Source: Campylobacteraceae bacterium
GTDB lineage: Bacteria; Campylobacterota; Campylobacteria; Campylobacterales; Campylobacteraceae
Assembly (NCBI GenBank): GCA_031276365.1
Contig: JAISNG010000146.1
Span: 1-18,146 of the forward strand
Direction of reading: 5' to 3'
Length of the DNA: 18,146 nt
The notes under the pieces were generated by a model. The model had not been told where the DNA came from and did not search any database. It worked only from the letters and a program-made list of their open reading frames with translations. Positions within the stretch are counted from its first letter, which is position 1; each line of letters opens with the position of its first letter. The position numbers and the translations under genes were made by a program. Of this stretch, positions 1 to 5,204 are shown one piece after another.

Positions 1-19
1 CCGCATTCATTATCTTTTC

Positions 20-1504
20 TTACAAATCCTGCCAATAAAGATACGGTAAGCCGTTGTTTTTGCTCTCTTCTATCTTCCATGGATTTGTGTCATTGTCTCC
101 GAAACTCCAGTTAAGACCTGTCTTATAAGTATCTTCAATTAAAAACTCACTATCATCCCTACCGATACCTGCATATGACTCTGCGCTATGAGTAAATCCA
201 GAATCCAAGTCATTTCGTGCGAAGTTATTTGATATACTGCTGCCACTTGATGTACTAGCAAATCCTATTACACGGTTACCATAAGTACTTGTCCTCGCAA
301 CGGATGGATTGATTGCGGCATTATTTGTTATGGTTGCACGCCCCATACCCAATAAACCGCCGACATACTGTGTGCCGCTGACATTTCCGCTTGAATAGTT
401 ATTGATTATAAAGCCATAAAGGGCATATCCTGATATGCCACCCGTATATTGCGTTCCTGTAACATTTCCGCTTGAATAACTGTTGATTATATCACTTGAC
501 TCAATACGTCCAGCAATACCTCCCGCATAAGGCAAACCATCAACGCTTCCAGCAAAGTAACTATTTGAGATAATGCTGCCTGCAAGAACTCTTCCAGCGA
601 TACCGCCAATAAATCTACCGTTGCTGACATTCGCAATAGAGTAGCTATTAGTGATATTGCTATTTTGGATATATCCTACTATACCACCTAAATTCTCAAT
701 GCCGGTGTTACCGCCATTGATATTTCCGATTGAATAACTGTGTATTATTGAACTGTTATTAATCTGCCCCGCTATACCTCCGACCATACCATAACCGCTT
801 ATTGCTTTGTTTTCGCTTATCTCAATGCCAAGATTTTTTATCAAAGCGCCGTTGGCAATACTAAAAAACCCAATATTGGCAGTAGTCATTCCTATCCATA
901 TATTTGTTATCTTATATCCGTTTCCATTGAGTATGCCTGTGAATGTCCCTATTGGCGTCCAACCCAAAACAGCGTCAAATCCAGCTTCCCCTTCAACCAA
1001 CTCTATATCATTCATGAGGATATATTTGCCTGCAAGATTGTTTCTTATATCGTCAAGTCCCGTTTGGTCTATTATCTCCGTAACATTTGCAAGAGCGTAA
1101 AGGTTTGTATCTTTTGTTATTATATATGAAGTTTCAGATGAGATATCGGTATCGTTTGAAGCAGTGTACAATTCAACTGCATTGATATTCAAATCCATCT
1201 TTAACTGAGCTATATTTATAATAGCAGAATTAACCTCTACGGTACCGTTAAAATTAAACTCCTCATCATAAAATGAAACTTTGTAGAGCATTGAATTATC
1301 TTCACCGCCTGTAGTATTTGCAGCGCTTGGAGAACTTCCTCCGCCTCCCCCGCAGCCTAAAAACAGAAAGAAAACGCTTAATGAAACTAAAAGTTTAGTT
1401 AAGCTGCTAAGAGAAATTAAGCAGACTGAATCTTGAATATTAGTCCAAAACGATTGATTTGACAAAGTCTTGGATAACTTAACATTGGCTGTTGAAAGCA
1501 ACAT
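20..1504 (-). CDS. GLUG-repeat lipoprotein, probably outer-membrane or surface anchored
   Basis: A 494-residue protein. A hydrophobic stretch (about residues 38-49) ends in the lipobox-like FLGC with Cys51, followed by a Gly/Ser linker typical of campylobacterotal lipoproteins, so I infer lipid anchoring. Residues 73-145 look like an InlB_B-type (Listeria-Bacteroides) beta repeat ending in NLYALANV. Residues 235-390 carry about five GLUG-type units with the pattern GGIAG / NSYS.GNV; the last units are nearly identical (SSGNVTGTQY and SSGNVSGTQY). The C-terminus (NPWKIEE, LPYLYW) is typical of GLUG proteins. The family is linked to adhesion or surface functions, but no specific role can be assigned here. 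The ATG is well supported: AAGGAG at 1510-1515 lies 5 nt upstream. This leaves an odd 50-residue leader before the lipobox. The gene is separated by 288 nt from the conserved operon and looks like an accessory gene. Confidence 0.85.
   Translation of the reverse strand: MLLSTANVKLSKTLSNQSFWTNIQDSVCLISLSSLTKLLVSLSVFFLFLGCGGGGGSSPSAANTTGGEDNSMLYKVSFYDEEFNFNGTVEVNSAIINIAQLKMDLNINAVELYTASNDTDISSETSYIITKDTNLYALANVTEIIDQTGLDDIRNNLAGKYILMNDIELVEGEAGFDAVLGWTPIGTFTGILNGNGYKITNIWIGMTTANIGFFSIANGALIKNLGIEISENKAISGYGMVGGIAGQINNSSIIHSYSIGNINGGNTGIENLGGIVGYIQNSNITNSYSIANVSNGRFIGGIAGRVLAGSIISNSYFAGSVDGLPYAGGIAGRIESSDIINSYSSGNVTGTQYTGGISGYALYGFIINNYSSGNVSGTQYVGGLLGMGRATITNNAAINPSVARTSTYGNRVIGFASTSSGSSISNNFARNDLDSGFTHSAESYAGIGRDDSEFLIEDTYKTGLNWSFGDNDTNPWKIEESKNNGLPYLYWQDL
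381..491 (-). repeat. Tandem 81-bp GLUG-unit DNA repeat inside the lipoprotein gene
   Basis: Plus-strand 381-410 and 462-491 are 30-bp blocks differing at three positions, both containing ACATTTCCGCTTGAATA, offset by 81 bp (27 codons). They encode the matching protein blocks IINNYSSGNV and IINSYSSGNV. A more diverged copy lies near 721-750. The near identity suggests fairly recent internal duplication or gene conversion of a GLUG unit. Confidence 0.75.
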
Positions 1505-1549
1505 ATGAACTCCTTTTATATTTTGATATTGATTGTTATTATGAACAGC

Positions 1550-1555
1550 ATTATA
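1550..1555 (-). promoter_or_regulatory. -10 box of the lipoprotein gene
   Basis: A perfect TATAAT on the minus strand, preceded by a T-rich GTTTTTGG, lies about 45 nt upstream of the lipoprotein ATG at 1504. The predicted transcript would start near 1543 and give a leader of about 38 nt. No TTGACA-like -35 is visible at 16-18 nt spacing, which fits the sigma70 promoters of Campylobacterota. Not experimentally shown. Confidence 0.5.
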
Positions 1556-1643
1556 TCCAAAAACATTCTATAAGTTAGCTTAAATAGATATATCCTTTTT
1601 ATATTTTGTTTGGTAAAATGAGAAAAGTATTGCGGATAAGGGG

Positions 1644-1707
1644 TTTTGATTATTACATTTTCTGCATTGTTGTTTGAGCGCATGTATGAAAAAATGTAAA
1701 ATCAAAA
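1644..1707. repeat. Long imperfect inverted repeat in the AT-rich spacer
   Basis: The left arm 1644-1661 (TTTTGATTATTACATTTT) and the right arm 1691-1707 (AAAATGTAAAATCAAAA) pair over 17 bp with one bulged A at 1652. An inner stem TGCAT/ATGTA (1663-1667 with 1682-1686, one G-T wobble) extends it. The arms run TTTT...AAAA on both strands, so neither strand has a U-tract after the stem and it is not a classic terminator. It sits between the end of the 15-gene array and the lipoprotein promoter. Possible roles are an operator, an RNA 3' end structure or a mobile-element remnant. Confidence 0.6.
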
Positions 1708-1712
1708 AATAG

Positions 1713-1744
1713 ACAAAAAATAGCAATTTTATCTTATATAAAAT
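1713..1744 (-). terminator. Possible weak terminator after the HIT gene
   Basis: On the minus strand the hairpin ATTTTAT-ATAAG-ATAAAAT (1744 to 1726) is followed by TTGCTATTTTTTG, about 50 nt past the HIT stop codon. The stem is A/T only and therefore weak. It is the best candidate for the end of the long operon, but read-through is possible. Confidence 0.25.
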
Positions 1745-1792
1745 GTTTTGAATCTACCGTTTGTATTTGCTTTATTATTTTGAGGGAAAGTT

Positions 1793-2164
1793 TTAAAAAC
1801 TATATTTCAACTCTTCAATCAAAGCTTTCAAAAACGGCTTTTCGTCAGGCAGTATGAGAGAGGGTTCGCGCTGTTTTTTGCCCCACATTGATTCGGGGAA
1901 AAATGCATCGTTTTTAAAACGCGCCATGATATGTATATGCAAGTGCGGCACGTAATTACCAAACATTGCTATATTGATTTTGTCGGGTTTATAGTAGTTT
2001 CTCATATGCTTTTCCGTTATCTCCATAGAAATATAAAGCGCCGCTTTTAAATCTTTGGGGCAGTCGGTCAACTCTTTATACGGTACGGTTGTGAAAATTT
2101 TCAGCCATGGGATATGCGACTTTTCTTTCAACACCGTAATAAACTCGTTTTTAAATATACTCAT
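1793..2164 (-). CDS. HIT-family (histidine triad) nucleotide hydrolase/transferase
   Basis: A 123-residue protein with the histidine triad HLHIHIM (His74, His76, His78), the nucleotide-binding and catalytic motif of the HIT superfamily, whose members hydrolyse or transfer nucleotides at the alpha phosphate. The N-terminal half lacks a recognisable Fhit- or HinT-specific motif, so the substrate is unknown. I chose the ATG at 2162-2164 over a TTG one codon upstream because AAGGAG lies 5 nt before it. The ATG overlaps the TGA of the radical SAM gene by one base (TGATG), implying translational coupling. It is the last gene of the 15-gene array. Confidence 0.85.
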   Translation of the reverse strand: MSIFKNEFITVLKEKSHIPWLKIFTTVPYKELTDCPKDLKAALYISMEITEKHMRNYYKPDKINIAMFGNYVPHLHIHIMARFKNDAFFPESMWGKKQREPSLILPDEKPFLKALIEELKYSF

Positions 2165-2979
2165 CAAAACTCCTTAAATCTCAATCTATACGTACATCTT
2201 CTGCAAAGCTCTTCCGTAGGAGCGCCGCTTTTAAGTCCAAGCGCTATCGAGCTGGAGCGGCGCAATATATCACTCAAACTTTCATAATTAGCATCGCCAA
2301 GCAAAACTTTTGCCTCATAATCAAAACAGCAGGGCGTTACTTTACCGTTTGAGAGTATGGCTATTTGACGATTTAAACCATAACATTTTGAATCTTCGCT
2401 TACAGGCGCGTTCAAGCTTGGCCAGCAAAAAAGTTCATCAAAATGTAGGCGAACTTTTGGCGCGATTTGGATATTTTTTTCGTCTGTTTTAACACCAAAA
2501 CGCGTGCAAATTGCATCAAAAATTTGAGCGTTAAAAAGCTTTTCACCATTTAAAAGTCTTAGATTGATAAATATACCGCTTCTGTGCTCAATAAGTTCAA
2601 AAATCGGCTCTAAATACTCCTTCAAAGTCATTTTTTCGGCATTTTTGTTGAAACTGTTGAGCGAAATATTTATCTGCAAGATTGTTTCATGAAAAAGCGT
2701 TTTTTTGTCATGTCTGTCAAAATAAAAACCGCTTGTCGTCAGTACTACTCTATGTGAAAATTTCGCAGCAATATCAAGATATGCGCGCAAATTTTTATTT
2801 AAAAGCGGGTCGCCCATAACATGTAAAGCTATCTCTTTGCTCTTGCCTTTCAACTCGCGCATGATTTTCTCAAACAGCGCCAAATCCATCACGCGCGGCT
2901 TTTCATGCCTGTCAGGACAAAAACTGCAATTAAGCGCGCAGATATTCGTAATCTCCGCATAAACACGTGTAAATTTCAC
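2164..2979 (-). CDS. Radical SAM protein with SPASM-like C-terminal cysteines, function unknown
   Basis: A 271-residue protein. CALNCSFC (Cys14, Cys18, Cys21) is the radical SAM CxxxCxxC motif that ligates the 4Fe-4S cluster cleaving S-adenosylmethionine. MGDP (55-58) sits where the family has its SAM-contacting GGE-like segment. The C-terminal part has Cys199, a CC pair (217-218, in NGKVTPCC) and LCRRC (259-262), resembling a SPASM or twitch domain for extra Fe-S clusters as in peptide- or RNA-modifying enzymes. The start is GTG (2977-2979) overlapping the preceding TGA as GTGA, with no clear Shine-Dalgarno site, so translation probably depends on coupling. The substrate cannot be told from sequence, and no precursor peptide gene is seen next to it. 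Confidence 0.85.
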   Translation of the reverse strand: MKFTRVYAEITNICALNCSFCPDRHEKPRVMDLALFEKIMRELKGKSKEIALHVMGDPLLNKNLRAYLDIAAKFSHRVVLTTSGFYFDRHDKKTLFHETILQINISLNSFNKNAEKMTLKEYLEPIFELIEHRSGIFINLRLLNGEKLFNAQIFDAICTRFGVKTDEKNIQIAPKVRLHFDELFCWPSLNAPVSEDSKCYGLNRQIAILSNGKVTPCCFDYEAKVLLGDANYESLSDILRRSSSIALGLKSGAPTEELCRRCTYRLRFKEF

Positions 2980-3641
2980 GTTATCAAGCCGTCAAAAACG
3001 CTCATATCCCGCTCTTTTGCATTGTTTTTGCAAAATTCCACTATTTTGCCATGCAAGCGTGCAAAAAGCGTATTTTCGTCAATCTCAAAATCATACAGCG
3101 CACGCACTTTCTCCCAATTGCCCAAAACTCCCTCATAAAACCACTCCTGAATCTCTCCGTAACTTTCAAATTCGTACCCGAAGAATTTCAAAAGAGTGTT
3201 TGTATAAGCATCTATCACCATAACGTCCCTTAAACATGCATAGCAAAGTATCGCGTCTGCACTCTCCAAGCCGATGCCTTTTTGCGCCAAAAGCCACTCT
3301 CTGTCCGCCTCTTGCTGGAAAGTCTTGAAATCGCCGAAATCGTTTATGATATTTTTTGAAAGCGCTTTTAGCCTTGATGCCTTTTGTCCGCTAAAGCCGC
3401 ATTTTTGAATGAGAGTTTTTAGCACATACTCGTCTGATTTTGACAAAACCTCCAAAGATAGCATAGAGTGTTTTTTGAGATTATCAAGCGAAGTCTCTAC
3501 ATTGCTCCATTTTGTCTGCTGCGTCAAAATCGCCCCGACAACCACTTCAAAACTTCCCGCATTCGGCCACCAAAGCTTTTCACAAGGCTCTTTCAAATAT
3601 CCGAGACGCTTTAAAGCAGATAAAAGTTCAAAGCTATTCAT
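2976..3641 (-). CDS. magIII: 3-methyladenine DNA glycosylase of the MagIII type (HhH-GPD superfamily)
   Basis: A 221-residue protein close in length and sequence, from memory, to H. pylori MagIII, which excises 3-methyladenine in base-excision repair. Visible features are the helix-hairpin-helix (about 116-132, QKGIGLESADAILCYAC), the catalytic aspartate in MVIDAY (Asp144) and HGKIVEF (Lys199), the site I take to match the carbamylated lysine of MagIII. The endonuclease III catalytic lysine position in the hairpin (GxGxKTA) is LESA here, and there is no C-terminal four-cysteine Fe-S loop. It should therefore be a monofunctional glycosylase rather than an AP lyase (Nth). It overlaps the YmdB-type gene by 8 nt and the radical SAM gene by 4 nt. 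No strong Shine-Dalgarno site is seen. Confidence 0.88.
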   Translation of the reverse strand: MNSFELLSALKRLGYLKEPCEKLWWPNAGSFEVVVGAILTQQTKWSNVETSLDNLKKHSMLSLEVLSKSDEYVLKTLIQKCGFSGQKASRLKALSKNIINDFGDFKTFQQEADREWLLAQKGIGLESADAILCYACLRDVMVIDAYTNTLLKFFGYEFESYGEIQEWFYEGVLGNWEKVRALYDFEIDENTLFARLHGKIVEFCKNNAKERDMSVFDGLIT

Positions 3642-4440
3642 GGCGCGCTTTTGTTATCTCCCGCTCGTTTTCGTCGTATATTTTAATCTTAAAAGCGTCC
3701 ATGCAGACTCTGCCATCAACATCAAAAACAACCATTTGAAAGATTTTTTTACACTGTTTTGGTATCTCAAAAGGATAATTAAGTCCTGTTAAAAAACGTT
3801 TTATCGGCGCTTCCTTGTCCACGCCTATGACGCCGTCTCTGCAACCCGTAAGTCCTATGTCGCACAAAAAAAGCGTGCCGTTATCTATTGTCAAATCATC
3901 TGTTCCTATATGCGTATGAGTGCCGACGATAGCGGATATTTCGCCTTTAAGCATCGCAAAAAGAGCTGTTTTTTCGCTTGTTGATTCTGCGTGAAAGTCT
4001 ATAAAAACAGCCTCTGCGCCCTGCTCTTTTAGGGATTTTACCGCTTCTTGAACTTTCAAAAAAGGATTATCGCATATAGGCATTGTAAAATGTCCCATGA
4101 GATTTATTACGCCAAGCTTCGCGCCATTGATATCGCATACCATACTTCCGCGCCCAGGCACTATATCAGGCAGATTATACGGACGCAAAATCGGCATTGT
4201 CTTCATACATTCTACTATTTCACCTCTGTCCCATGTATGATTTCCACCGCTCATAACATCTATGCCGTTTTTGAAAAGTTCTGCCGCATTTTTTGCGCTG
4301 ACTCCAAATCCATGCGAAGCGTTTTCAGTATTTGCTATGACAATATCAATACAAAACTCATTTTTAAGCCTTTTTAGATGGGAATTTATCATATCGCGTC
4401 CAGGCTTGCCGACGACATCTCCTATAAAACCTATTCTCAT
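3634..4440 (-). CDS. YmdB-family metallophosphoesterase (TIGR00282)
   Basis: A 268-residue protein of the dinuclear metallophosphodiesterase family typified by Bacillus subtilis YmdB and Deinococcus DR1281, which act on cyclic nucleotides such as 2',3'-cAMP in vitro. All expected metal ligands are visible: Asp8 (GDVVG), Glu39-Asn40 (NTEN), Asn67-His68 (GGNHTWD), His150 (DFHAE), and His175 and His177 (GTHTHIGTDD). The length is normal for the family. The ATG overlaps the DUF815 stop as ATGA, with GGAG about 10 nt upstream. It lies in a group of repair and nucleotide genes, so a role in RNA or cyclic nucleotide turnover is plausible, but the physiological substrate is not established for this lineage. 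Confidence 0.9.
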   Translation of the reverse strand: MRIGFIGDVVGKPGRDMINSHLKRLKNEFCIDIVIANTENASHGFGVSAKNAAELFKNGIDVMSGGNHTWDRGEIVECMKTMPILRPYNLPDIVPGRGSMVCDINGAKLGVINLMGHFTMPICDNPFLKVQEAVKSLKEQGAEAVFIDFHAESTSEKTALFAMLKGEISAIVGTHTHIGTDDLTIDNGTLFLCDIGLTGCRDGVIGVDKEAPIKRFLTGLNYPFEIPKQCKKIFQMVVFDVDGRVCMDAFKIKIYDENEREITKARHE

Positions 4441-5204
4441 AAAAATTTATCTCCAAAAAGTTCAAAAAATTGCCTCGCCGTGCGTCCGCTTCTGGAAGCT
4501 CTCAAAGCAGCGTAACGTTTTGCCTCTTCTCTCATGAAGGCGCGTTTTTCATCGCTTAAATTTGGAAAATAACTATCCGTTATGCGCAGATATTCATCAA
4601 TACTCCCCTGATAAAACGAAAGCCAAAGTCCAAATCTATCCGAAAGTGAAATCTTCTCCTCTACATTGTCCGAGTAATGAATCTCGCCGTTTTTTACTAT
4701 CGTGCCGTCATTATCCGTGTGAAATTCTGGTATCAAATGGCGGCGGTTTGAAGTGGCATACACAAGAACGTTTTTCGGGGGAAGCTCGATTGAACCTTCA
4801 ATAACGCTTTTTAGAGCTTTATAACTTGCATCGCCTGACTCAAAAGAGATATCATCGCAAAATATGATAAATTTATACGGCAAATCCCTTATCTCGTCGC
4901 TTACGTCGGTAAGCGCGCCCAAATCTTCCCTAAATATCTCTACAACTCTAAGTCCGTCCTTACAAAAATGATTTAAAACAGCCTTTATCAAAGAGGATTT
5001 TCCCGTACCTCTTGAACCCCACAAAAGTGCATGAGAAGCTCTTTTACCTTCTAAAAACTTTCGTGTATTTTCACAAAGAGCATTTTTTTGTTCGTCAATA
5101 TGAAGCAAATCTTCCAGCCTAATCGTATCTATATCAAAAACGGGCTTTAAACTCTCTTTTTTAGCCTTGTAGATAGCGGCTTTTGTGTTTTTCCAATCTA
5201 TCAT
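4437..5204 (-). CDS. DUF815 AAA+ ATPase
   Basis: A 255-residue single-domain AAA+ protein of the DUF815 (PF05673) family. Visible motifs are Walker A GSRGTGKS (63-70), Walker B KFIIFCDDIS (111-120), a sensor 1 candidate TSNRRH (151-156), an arginine-finger candidate in SLSDRFGLW (Arg190) and sensor 2 SGRTARQF (Arg241). The segment before Walker A (RKFLEGKRASHALLWG) is typical of the family. The role and substrate are unknown; most homologues sit in housekeeping operons. The ATG overlaps the mfd stop as ATGA, and the end of mfd supplies a G-rich Shine-Dalgarno-like stretch (AAGGGGGCGGG). The downstream partner is the YmdB-type phosphodiesterase, again with a 4-nt overlap. Confidence 0.9.
   Translation of the reverse strand: MIDWKNTKAAIYKAKKESLKPVFDIDTIRLEDLLHIDEQKNALCENTRKFLEGKRASHALLWGSRGTGKSSLIKAVLNHFCKDGLRVVEIFREDLGALTDVSDEIRDLPYKFIIFCDDISFESGDASYKALKSVIEGSIELPPKNVLVYATSNRRHLIPEFHTDNDGTIVKNGEIHYSDNVEEKISLSDRFGLWLSFYQGSIDEYLRITDSYFPNLSDEKRAFMREEAKRYAALRASRSGRTARQFFELFGDKFL

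Noticed and set aside
381..750. Regular repeats resembling a CRISPR or minisatellite array
   Set aside because: The repeats keep the reading frame, encode GLUG protein units, vary between copies and are not separated by unique equal-length spacers.
807..1100. 97-codon plus-strand frame inside the GLUG lipoprotein gene
   Set aside because: It is a product of the repetitive coding sequence on the other strand; no supporting signal.
1644..1707. Inverted repeat as a rho-independent terminator
   Set aside because: Neither strand has a T-run after the stem; the T-runs are on the 5' arms instead.
1505..1792. A small gene or tRNA in the spacer
   Set aside because: No open frame with a ribosome site and no cloverleaf-like or G/C-rich stretch; only AT-rich DNA, the inverted repeat and the promoter of the lipoprotein gene.
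3409..3792. 127-codon plus-strand frame across magIII and the YmdB-type gene
   Set aside because: Antisense to two well-supported genes, with no recognisable domain.
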